Shown piece after piece: positions 1-8,658 of a stretch of DNA of 64,000 nt; position 1 is the stretch's first letter, and every line of letters begins with the position of its first letter. A model generated the notes under the pieces. The model did not search any database. It saw only the letters and a list, made by a program, of their open reading frames with translations, and had not been told where the DNA came from. Origin of the DNA: Aeoliella sp052161615 (GTDB lineage Bacteria > Planctomycetota > Planctomycetia > Pirellulales > Lacipirellulaceae); the NCBI RefSeq assembly GCF_052161615.1, contig NZ_CP197417.1, positions 4,030,001 through 4,094,000 of the forward strand, in the 5' to 3' direction. The translations under genes were made by a program, and so were the position numbers.

Positions 1-2
1 GT

Positions 3-221
3 AAAACATTAGTGGTCACCGGCACGCTGACGAAGTACTCGCGAAGTGAAATCGAAGAGCTGATCGTCAAACACGGCGGCAAAGCGTCGGGCAGCGTGTC
101 GAAGTCGACCGACTACCTCGTGGCGGGCGAGAAAGCCGGCAGCAAACTCGACAAAGCACAGGCGCTCGGAGTGCCGGTGATTTCGGAAGACGAGTTCGAG
201 GCGCTGGTAAACGACAATTAG
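3..221 (+). CDS. ligA: NAD-dependent DNA ligase, C-terminal BRCT domain (5' partial)
   Basis: The reading frame is open at the left edge of the window and ends at a TAG. The roughly 72 visible residues form a BRCT domain: the start reads TLVVTGTLTKYSR, followed by the 'I..HGGK.SGSVS..T.YLVAG...GSKLDKA..LGVPVISE.EF' pattern that closes bacterial LigA proteins. LigA seals nicks during replication and repair using NAD+, and the BRCT domain aids DNA binding. Only this last domain is visible, so the catalytic core is inferred. Another BRCT protein is possible, but the G-S-K-L-D-K-A stretch is typical of LigA. The next gene starts 36 nt downstream on the same strand. Confidence 0.85.
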   Translation, partial: KTLVVTGTLTKYSRSEIEELIVKHGGKASGSVSKSTDYLVAGEKAGSKLDKAQALGVPVISEDEFEALVNDN

Positions 222-257
222 CCGACTGACACAAGCGCACAACGCGAAAGAGAACGA

Positions 258-851
258 ATGCTCCCCATCCCCGCTGACACCGTCGCCCTGTTGTTCGACT
301 GCGATGGCACGCTCGCCGACACGATGACGCTGCACTACGAGGCGTGGCACGAGACGCTGCTGACGTACGGCATCGACCTTCCGCGTTCGTTCATCGACGA
401 GCACGCCGGCGTGCCGACCGATTTGATTGTCGAGGACCTGAACGTGCGGTGGGGCGTGGCGCTCGATCCGGTGACCGTGTCCGAAGAAAAGGAGAATCGT
501 TTCCGCGAGCGGATGCACCGCACCGAGCCAATCGAAGAGGTCCTCGCCACCGCCCACGCCTACTACGGCAAGCTGCCGATGGCCGTGGTTTCGGGCGGTC
601 CGTACGACGTGGTGTCGGCGACGCTCGTGGCGATCGAAGCCTTCGAGCTGTTCCCAGTGCTCGTCACGGCGAGCGACCCCGTTAAACCCAAACCCTCGCC
701 CGACGTGTTCGTCGAAGCCGCGCGTCGCCTGGGAGTCGAACCGACGAAGTGCCACGTGTTCGAAGATGGCGAGCCGGGTATCGTCGCGGCGAAGGCGGCA
801 GGGATGAGCTACACGGACGTGCGCGAGGTGATCGCGCGGCGTGGAGTCTAA
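258..851 (+). CDS. HAD-superfamily hydrolase, beta-phosphoglucomutase-like
   Basis: A 197-residue protein with all four HAD motifs. Motif I is FDCDGTLADT (nucleophile Asp14, acid/base Asp16). Motif II is the serine in VVSGG. Motif III is the lysine in KPKPSPDVF, and motif IV is FEDGEPG. A helical C1-type cap lies between motifs I and II, as in beta-phosphoglucomutase and sugar-phosphate phosphatases. The substrate cannot be told from the sequence. The start ATG follows the ligA stop by 36 nt, with AAAGAG upstream that could serve as a weak Shine-Dalgarno. The 3' end overlaps the convergent sigma-factor gene by 4 nt. Confidence 0.8.
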   Translation: MLPIPADTVALLFDCDGTLADTMTLHYEAWHETLLTYGIDLPRSFIDEHAGVPTDLIVEDLNVRWGVALDPVTVSEEKENRFRERMHRTEPIEEVLATAHAYYGKLPMAVVSGGPYDVVSATLVAIEAFELFPVLVTASDPVKPKPSPDVFVEAARRLGVEPTKCHVFEDGEPGIVAAKAAGMSYTDVREVIARRGV

Positions 852-2566
852 TGGGTTCGCAAATTCGTCGCGCCGCCCGAAGCGCCGGTGGCCGATGCCT
901 CAAGCATTAACTGCGAAAGCAGTTCGTTGATCTCACGATGAACCCGGTAGGTGTTTCGAACGATGAGTCGATCGGGCGTGGAGACGATAAGCCCCGCACC
1001 ACCGTGCTCCTCCCAGGAGTTGGGCGACACTACCTTGGTTATGAGCTCTAAACTCGCGTCCGAGCCAGCGACTCGTGGGTAGACGCGCACCTCCATCCGT
1101 TCTGCTTGCTCTTCTTCGCTGACGATTAAGAGCACCTCGTCTTGGACGACGTACGTCAAGTGCAGGGGGGCGAGCAGTAGATTGAGAGCCGACTCAAAGT
1201 GAATATTGTGAAGGTTAGTGCTCACTGGGTCATCGGGCGAGACGCCTGCATCTTGGAGCGAGGTTAGGTCAATCTGCATCTCGATGTTGTAATCACTCTT
1301 CAGGAATTCGACGACTTCCGCCAGTGGGGTGTCTTGAAACTCCAGACCAGCGCTATTTAGCGGCTGCGTGAGCGCGCGTTCGATGGCGATCTCAGACTCC
1401 GTCCGCGGCTTCAAGTCGACGATGCCGGGAATCTTCTCGGAAGTGTTCCGTTCTTCAGCCGGAAGGTTCTCTTGAGTGGCGGATGCGACGCCGAATCCGC
1501 CGCTGCCACCGATCGCCCCGCCCCCGCCCGTAGGAATGCCACCGCCTAGTCCGCCTGCAAACGGATTCGATTGTGATTCTTCAGCGGCTACCGTGGTGGT
1601 TGCGGCGCTGTTTTCAGCGGTACTTGCCGGCGCGCGTTCGATAGTCGCCTCGCCTGCCGCTTCCTCCAACGCCGTTGTAGCTACCGCTTCGAGCTGGAAC
1701 GGATTGCCTACCGTATCACTGCCGCCGGCTTGGGAGAACGCAACCTGCGTAGTGACAATGGTCGCAAGCACACCCGCCAGCGCGAACGTGGCAATCAGCG
1801 GTTTGGAGACGACGATGGCGTTCATGGTAGTTAACTCCTGAAGAGCAATGTGGGTGGATGAGGTTGGTTCGCTGGCGAGGGCGAGAGTTGTTGCACTGCC
1901 TCCGGTGAGGGCGAGCTCGACCGTGGACGAGAGCAGTTCGCCGGGCACTTCGCCCGCCACGACGCGAGACGACTTGAGCACGGCGACGATCGCGACCAGC
2001 GACACCCCGCGCCGCAACAACTGCACACGTAGCCGCTGCTTGCCACGCTTCAGTCGCCCTTCGAGCGTCGCGACCGAGATGCCCAGTTCCTCGGCGGTCT
2101 CGGTGTTCGACTTGCCGGCCAGGTAACGGAGCACGAGCGGTAGCCGCAGCTTGTCGGGCAGGGTGTTCAGTTCTTCGTCCGCGACGGTGCCATCGTGCCG
2201 GGCGAGTAGTTCGTCGAGCGGGTCGATGTCATGGGCGGGTGTGTCGATTAGCATTTGGGTCGACCTTCGTGCGCCGTCGCGACGCATGCGGGCGGTGATG
2301 CGAGTGGCGACTCCGTACAGCCAAGCGGCGATCGACTCGCGCTGGCGGATCTTGCTTGCCGATCGCGCGAGCACCAGGAACGTGGCCTGAAAAGCATCGT
2401 CGGCGTCGGCGTGCGAGTTCAGCCCTCGCCGGCAGGTCGAGAGCACCAGCGGACCGTGCCGGGTGACGAGCTCGCGAAACGCCTCGGCGTCGGACGCTTG
2501 GGCGAACTTTCGCACGAGCGCCCGATCGGACAGCGACGCCAACTCAACTTGGGGAGTTTCTGCCAT
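848..2566 (-). CDS. ECF-type RNA polymerase sigma factor with transmembrane segment and STN-like C-terminal domain
   Basis: 572 residues, about three times the usual ECF length. Region 2 spans roughly residues 20-100 (DADDAFQATFLVLAR...IAAWLYGVATRI). Region 4 spans about 133-185 and ends in the HTH AEELGISVATLEGRLKRGKQRLR. Residues about 255-278 form one hydrophobic segment (PLIATFALAGVLATIV). A Gly/Ala-rich linker with two NPF motifs follows, to about 365. Residues 400-555 resemble the short secretin/TonB N-terminal (STN) fold: 'LEFQDTPLAEVVEFLKSDY', then 'VRVYPRV...NSWEEHGG...L.V......H.EI..LL..L'. The same domain pair recurs in the secreted protein at 52405-53157. Planctomycete ECF factors with C-terminal membrane extensions are known. 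The extension probably senses something at the envelope (inference), and no separate anti-sigma gene lies beside it. Confidence 0.85.
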   Translation of the reverse strand: MAETPQVELASLSDRALVRKFAQASDAEAFRELVTRHGPLVLSTCRRGLNSHADADDAFQATFLVLARSASKIRQRESIAAWLYGVATRITARMRRDGARRSTQMLIDTPAHDIDPLDELLARHDGTVADEELNTLPDKLRLPLVLRYLAGKSNTETAEELGISVATLEGRLKRGKQRLRVQLLRRGVSLVAIVAVLKSSRVVAGEVPGELLSSTVELALTGGSATTLALASEPTSSTHIALQELTTMNAIVVSKPLIATFALAGVLATIVTTQVAFSQAGGSDTVGNPFQLEAVATTALEEAAGEATIERAPASTAENSAATTTVAAEESQSNPFAGGLGGGIPTGGGGAIGGSGGFGVASATQENLPAEERNTSEKIPGIVDLKPRTESEIAIERALTQPLNSAGLEFQDTPLAEVVEFLKSDYNIEMQIDLTSLQDAGVSPDDPVSTNLHNIHFESALNLLLAPLHLTYVVQDEVLLIVSEEEQAERMEVRVYPRVAGSDASLELITKVVSPNSWEEHGGAGLIVSTPDRLIVRNTYRVHREINELLSQLMLEASATGASGGATNLRTH

Positions 2567-2682
2567 GCGGCCATTCTAGCGGTTTGTGGGACCATCTGCC
2601 CCACTAGTGCCGGTAGAAGGAAACGCCGGGCGCGAAAAGTTCGCGGATTCTGAGAAACGGGCCCGCTGAGGCGCAGAGCCGC

Positions 2683-3672
2683 TTAGAAGTCGTACCAAAT
2701 GCCGAGGCCGTATTGCTTTTCGGACTCGTTGTACCACTGGTAGTAGTTGCTGTGACCTGCGAGGAATTGGAAGCCGGCACGGAACTGGCTGCCCGAGTCG
2801 CCACGCCAGAGCCAACCGAACTGCAGGGCGTAGTCGCCGCCGAAGTCGAGCTCTTCACGCAGATGGCCATTGGTCGCGAGGAACGGCGTCCCATGCCAAC
2901 CGGTCACGCCTGGCTCGGAGTACTCAAGACCAAACTGGAACTCCCACGGCTCGGCACCACCGGCGGTGAAAAAGGCGTAGGCCGTCTCGCCGTAGAGTCG
3001 CCAAGCGGGCGTCGGGTTGAACGAGATGCCAAACAGGATCGCATCGCGAACATAGTTCTTACGCTCCCAACCCGGCGTGCGAACGATCCACTCGTCGCCC
3101 AGGTGCGAGCTCAAGTGGTAGTAGCCGGTTTTGTACTGCCACTTCCCAAAGCCATAGGTCACCGGGATGCCAAAGCGGAAGTCGCTGGCGTCGACGTCCC
3201 GTTCGTTGTCGAGGTTGAGGCGAATGATCGCGGCACCTTCGATGTCGATTTCCCAACCCTCGGGATGCATCGGATCGACGGTGCCATAACGCCACAGTGC
3301 ACGGCGACCACCGAGGATCACGTCCCACAGGGTCTCGCCATTCTGTTGCTCTTCCAAATGCACGAGCTGCATCTTCGGCTCACGCGGGCCGGCCATGTAG
3401 CTGCGATAGATCAAACCATCGGGCAGCAACTGGTTCACCCACGGACCGCTTGGCGTGTAGCAGGGATCGTCGTAGTATTCCGAAAGCACTAGTTCCGGCT
3501 CGCTGAAACCCGTTGCCATGGGCTCAGACGAAATCCAATCGCCGGCCGGCGGGGCGATCATCTCGCCTTCGAACTGCTGGACGGGAGCGAACTGTTCCGC
3601 GGGCACCATCGTTTGCGCGGCGAGCGTCCCAGCTACTAACCAAGCGCAGCAACCCACCAGCCAACCGAACAT
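2683..3672 (-). CDS. DUF1207 family exported protein
   Basis: About 329 residues from the chosen ATG, which opens a signal peptide (MFGWLVGCCAWLVAGTLAAQ). A longer reading frame runs upstream to 3846 but would bury that signal 58 residues in. The mature part matches DUF1207: 'LLPDGLIYRSYMAGPREPKM', 'DVILGGRRALWRYGT', 'GWEIDIEGAAI.RL', 'GI.FNP...WRLYGE..YAFFTAGGAEPWEFQFG.EYS', ending in aromatic YGLGIWYDF. Alternating aromatic strands and the terminal Phe suggest an outer-membrane beta-barrel-like structure (inference). The family is common in planctomycetes and has no established function. The neighbouring genes are unrelated. Confidence 0.75.
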   Translation of the reverse strand: MFGWLVGCCAWLVAGTLAAQTMVPAEQFAPVQQFEGEMIAPPAGDWISSEPMATGFSEPELVLSEYYDDPCYTPSGPWVNQLLPDGLIYRSYMAGPREPKMQLVHLEEQQNGETLWDVILGGRRALWRYGTVDPMHPEGWEIDIEGAAIIRLNLDNERDVDASDFRFGIPVTYGFGKWQYKTGYYHLSSHLGDEWIVRTPGWERKNYVRDAILFGISFNPTPAWRLYGETAYAFFTAGGAEPWEFQFGLEYSEPGVTGWHGTPFLATNGHLREELDFGGDYALQFGWLWRGDSGSQFRAGFQFLAGHSNYYQWYNESEKQYGLGIWYDF

Positions 3673-3995
3673 TCGGAAGCTTGCGAACTGAGTGCGAAGG
3701 GGGCGAAGCGTCAACACGGTGGAGGACTCGACGGGGGTACGATGGCGCGGGTAAATCGCATCACAAGGTATGTATCGACTATTCCGGGCCATAGCATGGA
3801 CGTGGGAGAGTACTTGATGGCGAAAAGTTGCAGAATAGAGATTCACCGCAAACGCAACGTGTTGTTTCGCAACGACTTGCGATTTCCTTACATGCTCGAC
3901 AGGAAGGTCCGGCTGATTTAAGCTGCATGAACTTTAGCAAGCGGGCAAACTGGCGAAGCCCGCGATTGCCACCAGTGCTATCAGACGAGGCGACA

Positions 3996-4310
3996 ATGGT
4001 CCTATTGGAAATGAGCATCGTCCCCATGGGAAAAGGGGAAAGCGTTAGTGCGTACGTCGCCCAGTGCGTGGAATTGATCGATCAAAGCGGCCTCGACTAC
4101 GAACTGCACTCGATGGGGACCATCGTCGAAGGCGAACTCGACCAAGTGCTGGCGCTCATGCAGCAATGCATCGAGACCGTCGCCAAGGCGAGCGATCGCG
4201 TGACCTGCACCGCGAAGCTCGACTACCGCGAAGGCGCTAGCGGCCGGTTAAGATCGAAGGTCGCCAGCGTCGAGGAGAAGCTTGGCAAGAAAGCCGGGCG
4301 TGTGAGCTGA
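3996..4310 (+). CDS. MTH1187/YkoF-type thiamine-binding protein (DUF77)
   Basis: 104 residues from the ATG chosen to match the family start (MVLLEMSIVPMGKGESVSAYVAQCV). The body shows the family pattern 'YELHSMGTIVEGELDQVLALMQQC', then 'DRVTCTAKLDYREG' and a C-terminal 'VASVEEKLGKK'. Members form ferredoxin-like tetramers and some bind thiamine. Whether this one does cannot be judged here, because no THI-box riboswitch is visible upstream. The frame continues upstream to 3828, but those residues lack family similarity. It is convergent with the DeoR regulator, 5 nt away. Confidence 0.75.
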   Translation: MVLLEMSIVPMGKGESVSAYVAQCVELIDQSGLDYELHSMGTIVEGELDQVLALMQQCIETVAKASDRVTCTAKLDYREGASGRLRSKVASVEEKLGKKAGRVS

Positions 4311-4315
4311 GCTAC

Positions 4316-5071
4316 TCAAACAGTAATCACTTCGACGCCGCGGGCCTCTAGCTCTTCGACGTGCAGCGAGTCCCGCCCCGCATCGGTCACCAACCAATCG
4401 ATCGACGTGGTCGGTCCGACGACGAACGGGGCACTGGTTCCCAATTTGTCGGCAGCTGCTAGCACGACGAGTTTCTGCGCCGACGCCATCATCGCCCGTT
4501 TCACTTCGGCGTTCTCATAGTCGTACACGGTGATGCCCGCCTCGGGGTCGACGCTTGTCACGCCCAAGAAGCACAAGTCCGCGCGGCAACGAGCATAACC
4601 CGCCACCACTTCGGGGCCGACCATCGCGGCCGACTTCGCGAGCAACTTTCCCCCAAGCACCACGACATCGATCAGCGGTTTCTCCACCAGGGCCATCGCC
4701 GCTGGCAAACTGTGCGTAAACACGGTGAGCGGAACGTCCGACGGCAAGCAAGCCGCGAGGCTGGCCACCGTGGTTCCGGAGTCGAGCGAAATCGTCTGCC
4801 CCGGGCGAATGAGCGATGCCGCTGCCTTGGCGATCCCTGATTTCGCCGCCACGGATTCCTGCAGGCGATCGGCGAAAATCTGCGACGTTTGAGCCGGTGC
4901 CACCGCGCCGCCATACACCCGGCGGATCAACCCGGCGTCGGCCAGCGAACGTAGATCGCGGCGAACGGTGTCCTCCGAGACGCCGAATCGTGCAGCCAAT
5001 TCGCCGGCTCGGACCGTGCTGTCCTCGTTCAGAACCCGGAGTATTTCGGATTTCCGCTCGTCGATGGTCAT
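4316..5071 (-). CDS. DeoR-family transcriptional regulator
   Basis: 251 residues starting at MTIDERKSEILRVLNE. The N-terminal winged HTH (residues 1-60) reads 'VRAGELAARFGVSEDTVRRDLRSL...GLIRRVYGGAV', the DeoR signature. Residues 75-230 form the DeoR sensor domain: 'GQTISLDSGTTVASLA', 'LTVFTHSLPAAMAL', 'VVVLGGKLLAKSAAMVGP', 'DLCFLGVTSVDPEAGITVYDYENAEVKRAMM'. Such domains bind phosphorylated sugars. It is divergent from the MFS carrier, with about 40 nt between starts, so it probably controls that promoter and itself. An upstream in-frame start at 5098 is possible. Confidence 0.85.
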   Translation of the reverse strand: MTIDERKSEILRVLNEDSTVRAGELAARFGVSEDTVRRDLRSLADAGLIRRVYGGAVAPAQTSQIFADRLQESVAAKSGIAKAAASLIRPGQTISLDSGTTVASLAACLPSDVPLTVFTHSLPAAMALVEKPLIDVVVLGGKLLAKSAAMVGPEVVAGYARCRADLCFLGVTSVDPEAGITVYDYENAEVKRAMMASAQKLVVLAAADKLGTSAPFVVGPTTSIDWLVTDAGRDSLHVEELEARGVEVITV

Positions 5072-5108
5072 GAGTTCGCCCGCTTTCCGTCTTCCCAAGA
5101 TGCCGAAT

Positions 5109-5130
5109 CATGCATACTATACACAGCATG
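5109..5130. promoter_or_regulatory. Candidate DeoR operator: CATGC...GCATG inverted repeat
   Basis: CATGC at 5109-5113 and GCATG at 5126-5130 form a small interrupted palindrome in the short region between the divergent DeoR regulator and the MFS gene. Its position is right for autoregulation and control of the carrier, but the arms are only 5 nt and no second copy was seen, so this is weak. Confidence 0.25.
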
Positions 5131-6348
5131 ATGACGAATTCGCCACCCCGATCCCTTCAAATTTCCCGATTGGCTACACAGCTGGTCTTTCTCGTCGATG
5201 GCTTCGTCTTCGCCACCTGGGTGACGCGAATCCCTGAGATTCAAGAGCGACTTGAACTGTCGAACGCTTCGCTCGGGCTCGCGCTGTTGCTGATGAGCTT
5301 GGGAGGGCTGATCACCATGCCCGTGATGGGCTGGTGGGTCGCCCGCTTTGGCAGCCGACTCGGGAGCTTAGTGGCAATGCTGCTCTTCGCGGGGACGCTA
5401 CCTTTGCTCGCACTTACCCAGGGAGTGACATCGCTGTCACTGGGTCTCCTGGTTTTTGGTGCAGGCTTCGGCGCGATGAACGTCGCGGCCAACGCTCAGG
5501 CGGTGTCGGTCGAACGATTTTACGGCCGGCCGATTATGTCGTCGTTTCATGCGATGTTCAGTCTCGGCGGAATCCTCGGCGCCGTTTTGGGAGGCCTTGC
5601 CGCCGCAACTGAAGTAACGCCACTAGTTCACTTTGCGATTGCCAGTGTTGTCGCAGGGGTTCTGGCATTAGTGGTACCAAGATTTCTCGTGGCCGACTCG
5701 CCCGTACTCGCAGAAACCACTGGCGAAGGAGTGCGACTCCGCCAATGCCTGCTGCTCGGCATCATTGCGTTCTGTTCCATGCTGGGCGAAGGGGCGATGG
5801 CCGACTGGAGCGCCGCCTACCTCCGCCAGATCGCGCTGGCGACGCCGGCCAGCGCGGCGCTGGGCTTTGCCGCGTTCTCGTTGATGATGACGGTGGGCCG
5901 GCTACTGGGAGATCGAATCACGATGCGCATTGGTGCCGATCGCGCGGTGCGACTGGGTGGCGTGCTGGTGATGCTCGGTGTGCTGCTTTCGGTGGCGTTT
6001 CCCAGCACCCTGCCCGCGACGATCGGTTTCGCATTCGTCGGGGCTGGTCTCTCGTGCGTCGTTCCCATGGTGTTCAGTGCCGCCGCGAGGATACCTGGTG
6101 TTGCTCCGCCCGTGGCCATCGCTACCGTTTCGACCATTGGCTACTTTGGTTTCCTCTGCGGCCCGCCCATCATTGGCTTCGCCGCGGACCTCACGTCACT
6201 TCGCTGGGCGATGCTGCTGGTGCTGCTGGCCGCGCTCACGATCTTTGGCTTGTCGCGCAACGTTGCTGCACCGAGCGAAGAGCAAGAACTTCTGGCCGAA
6301 GAGGATCCTTCGTTCGCCGCGACCGTCGCCCCCTCCCCCGCTTCTTAA
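5110..6348 (+). CDS. MFS transporter, YbjJ-like
   Basis: 412 residues with about 12 hydrophobic segments and charged cytoplasmic loops. The first helix is QLVFLVDGFVFATWVTRIPEI, followed by 'MGWWVARFGSRLGS', then 'FGAGFGAMNVAANAQAVSVE' and 'SSFHAMFSLGGILGA'. These patterns resemble the YbjJ branch of the major facilitator superfamily, whose substrate is not settled. A DeoR regulator divergent upstream and a HAD sugar-phosphate-type enzyme 16 nt downstream suggest carbohydrate uptake (inference). ATGs at 5128 and 5131 are alternative starts. No clear ribosome-binding site decides between them. Confidence 0.8.
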   Translation: MHTIHSMMTNSPPRSLQISRLATQLVFLVDGFVFATWVTRIPEIQERLELSNASLGLALLLMSLGGLITMPVMGWWVARFGSRLGSLVAMLLFAGTLPLLALTQGVTSLSLGLLVFGAGFGAMNVAANAQAVSVERFYGRPIMSSFHAMFSLGGILGAVLGGLAAATEVTPLVHFAIASVVAGVLALVVPRFLVADSPVLAETTGEGVRLRQCLLLGIIAFCSMLGEGAMADWSAAYLRQIALATPASAALGFAAFSLMMTVGRLLGDRITMRIGADRAVRLGGVLVMLGVLLSVAFPSTLPATIGFAFVGAGLSCVVPMVFSAAARIPGVAPPVAIATVSTIGYFGFLCGPPIIGFAADLTSLRWAMLLVLLAALTIFGLSRNVAAPSEEQELLAEEDPSFAATVAPSPAS

Positions 6349-6364
6349 ACCAACGACCTACCAC

Positions 6365-7051
6365 ATGCTTCCGTTCCCCCCGCCCTTTGAGGCTGTGCTG
6401 TTCGATCTCGACGGCGTACTCATTGACACGACCGACCTCCACTATCGGCTGTGGAGTGAGTTCGCCACACGCCACGGTTACACGCCAAGCGCGAAAGAGC
6501 TTGTTGCCACGAATGGCTGCCGGGCGGAGGAGACGATTCGCAACTGGCTGGGCCACGATCTGCCGGCCGAAGTGGTGGAAGAACTCATCATCGAACGCGA
6601 ATGGCACGCCAGCCGCGCCCTGGAGACCGAAGCATTTTCGGCAGTGCGAGGCGCACGCGAATTCGTGCGGTCGCTCCAACATGCAGGCCACCCCATCGCC
6701 GTCGCCACGAGCGCGGTCCCCGAAAACGCAAGGCTCTCGCTCGAGCGAATCGGCCTGGCTGACATGTTCGAAGTGGTCGTCACGGCGATGGACGTCCAGC
6801 GAGGCAAACCCCACCCCGACTGCTACCTCGAAGCGGCCAAACGACTCAACGTAAAGCCAGAGAACTGCCTGGTGATCGAAGACTCGCTGATGGGCATCCG
6901 AGCCGGCAAAGCCTCTGGCGCGCAAGTGCTGGCACTAGCGACCACATTCCCGCGCGAGACGCTCGTGGAGTTGGAGCCAAGTTGGATAGCGAAGGATTTC
7001 TGCGATCTGCCGGAGTGGCATGCGCTCGAACCAATCGCCGCGGCTGGGTGA
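6365..7051 (+). CDS. HAD hydrolase, beta-phosphoglucomutase family
   Basis: 228 residues starting 16 nt after the MFS stop, so probably co-transcribed. Motif I is VLFDLDGVLIDTTDLHYRLW, typical of beta-phosphoglucomutase-like enzymes (Asp14 and Asp16). The alpha-helical cap follows. Motif II lies in VATSAVPENA, the motif III lysine in RGKPHPDCYLEAAKRL, and motif IV in CLVIEDSLMGIRAGKA. Family members interconvert or dephosphorylate hexose phosphates. With the carrier and the DeoR regulator it forms a plausible three-gene sugar module. The reading frame extends upstream inside the MFS gene, but the family begins at this ATG. Confidence 0.8.
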   Translation: MLPFPPPFEAVLFDLDGVLIDTTDLHYRLWSEFATRHGYTPSAKELVATNGCRAEETIRNWLGHDLPAEVVEELIIEREWHASRALETEAFSAVRGAREFVRSLQHAGHPIAVATSAVPENARLSLERIGLADMFEVVVTAMDVQRGKPHPDCYLEAAKRLNVKPENCLVIEDSLMGIRAGKASGAQVLALATTFPRETLVELEPSWIAKDFCDLPEWHALEPIAAAG

Positions 7052-7060
7052 ACCGTCATC

Positions 7061-7125
7061 GTAGCCGGACTCGCAAGAGTTCGGGTGCCATCTGTAGCGG
7101 CCCGAATTCTTGCGAATCCGGCTAC
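7061..7125. repeat. Palindromic intergenic repeat (REP-like), 25-nt arms
   Basis: Arms 7061-7085 (begins GTAGCCGGACTCGCAAGAG) and 7101-7125 (ends TGCGAATCCGGCTAC) are inverted copies with 2 differences in 25, around a 15-nt loop. One difference gives a G-U pair on the plus transcript and the other on the minus transcript. It sits between two convergent genes, where it could also terminate transcription. No T-run follows. Confidence 0.8.
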
Positions 7126-7151
7126 CTGGAATGTCGAACTGCGGGAGATCT

Positions 7152-7586
<435 letters not shown>

Positions 7587-7613
7587 GGGTTAAGAATTCA
7601 GCGGGAACCGTGA

Positions 7614-8540
7614 TTATTCTTCACTTGGCCTGGTGAATCCGAGATCTTGTAGAAGAACCTGCAAGAGTTCTTCACGAAAACCGTCGAGCGTGGCTATCAA
7701 TTCCGTGAAGGGAGCATACCGATTCCAAGAGGCTTCAGTCCTACCTCGCTCGAATAACTCGGTCGCTTGCGGAACACGGCACCGCAACTGCTCGCAGTTG
7801 AGCACGAATAAGTGGTCGACATCACGAAAGTCTTCTACAAACGCATCCGTGTAATCAAATAGCTTATCCAGGTGAGGGTAGGCCTCCGTGGTAAATTTAG
7901 ATACAAGGATTTCGCCTGTATCCTTACTAGCAATCGAGCGAAGTGCGATCGCTGCCTTTTCCGTCAGAATGGCAATTTCCGCCATCCTAGCTGCAATATC
8001 CATCTTAGTTCGAGTTGTCTCAAGCCACTTTTCGCCGAACAGCTCCTGGGTATTGCGACTTTCCGGACGCAACAGCATCCCGTCAACCACCATCATAAGA
8101 GTTCTGCGGCACTTAAACTCATTAATCAGAGCGTATAGCTGCCGTGGATCTTTTCGATAGCGACCGAGATTCTTGTTGTTTCGACTCTCCTCTAGCTGAT
8201 GGACGCCTTGCACTGCTGAAACTAGAGCCGCGACATACTGCTGCTGGGCCGTTTGCTCCTGCGCGTCAACCACTGCCGAAAATTCCTTGATGGCGTGCCG
8301 AAGCTCATCACTCTGAATCCACAGCGTCATTATCACAGCGAACAGTGCTAACCCAGAGAACAGTGAATTGACCATTCCAAATGAGTCGCCGTATGTCCCT
8401 GCAGCCGTGTAAGTTGGGAAGAACGCGTGCAATAGCACCCCAAAGAACAACCAAAGCAGGACGATGGCGATAAAAATCAAGGAGCCTACGATGAACTTGG
8501 TGCTGGTCTCGATCGGCGGACGTATCGGTTTTGCAGACAT
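7614..8540 (-). CDS. Two-helix membrane protein resembling putative phage abortive-infection proteins
   Basis: 308 residues. Two N-terminal transmembrane helices are visible, about 15-40 (FIVGSLIFIAIVLLWLFFGVL) and 55-75 (NSLFSGLALFAVIMTLWI), joined by a loop ending GDSFGMVNSLFSG. A long helical cytoplasmic part follows (QSDELRHAIKEF...). This architecture, with 'GD.FG..N.LFS.LA....I.TL..Q..EL', resembles the family named putative phage abortive-infection protein, though the match is by eye. Base composition is clearly AT-richer than its neighbours, which suggests acquisition. Function is unknown, and no nuclease or toxin motif is visible. Confidence 0.5.
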   Translation of the reverse strand: MSAKPIRPPIETSTKFIVGSLIFIAIVLLWLFFGVLLHAFFPTYTAAGTYGDSFGMVNSLFSGLALFAVIMTLWIQSDELRHAIKEFSAVVDAQEQTAQQQYVAALVSAVQGVHQLEESRNNKNLGRYRKDPRQLYALINEFKCRRTLMMVVDGMLLRPESRNTQELFGEKWLETTRTKMDIAARMAEIAILTEKAAIALRSIASKDTGEILVSKFTTEAYPHLDKLFDYTDAFVEDFRDVDHLFVLNCEQLRCRVPQATELFERGRTEASWNRYAPFTELIATLDGFREELLQVLLQDLGFTRPSEE

Positions 8541-8658
8541 CTAGCTTTCCTACCCACAGCTCACCTATGACAAGCATCATGCGATGATTGTAGCTACTCG
8601 ATGATGCCCACGGCAATCACGCGGTCAGAGCGGAATTCGGTCGCCAATCCCGGTACGT

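Noticed and set aside
3996..4310. Thiamine riboswitch for the DUF77 and YjbQ genes
   Set aside because: No THI-box core sequence was seen upstream of either gene.
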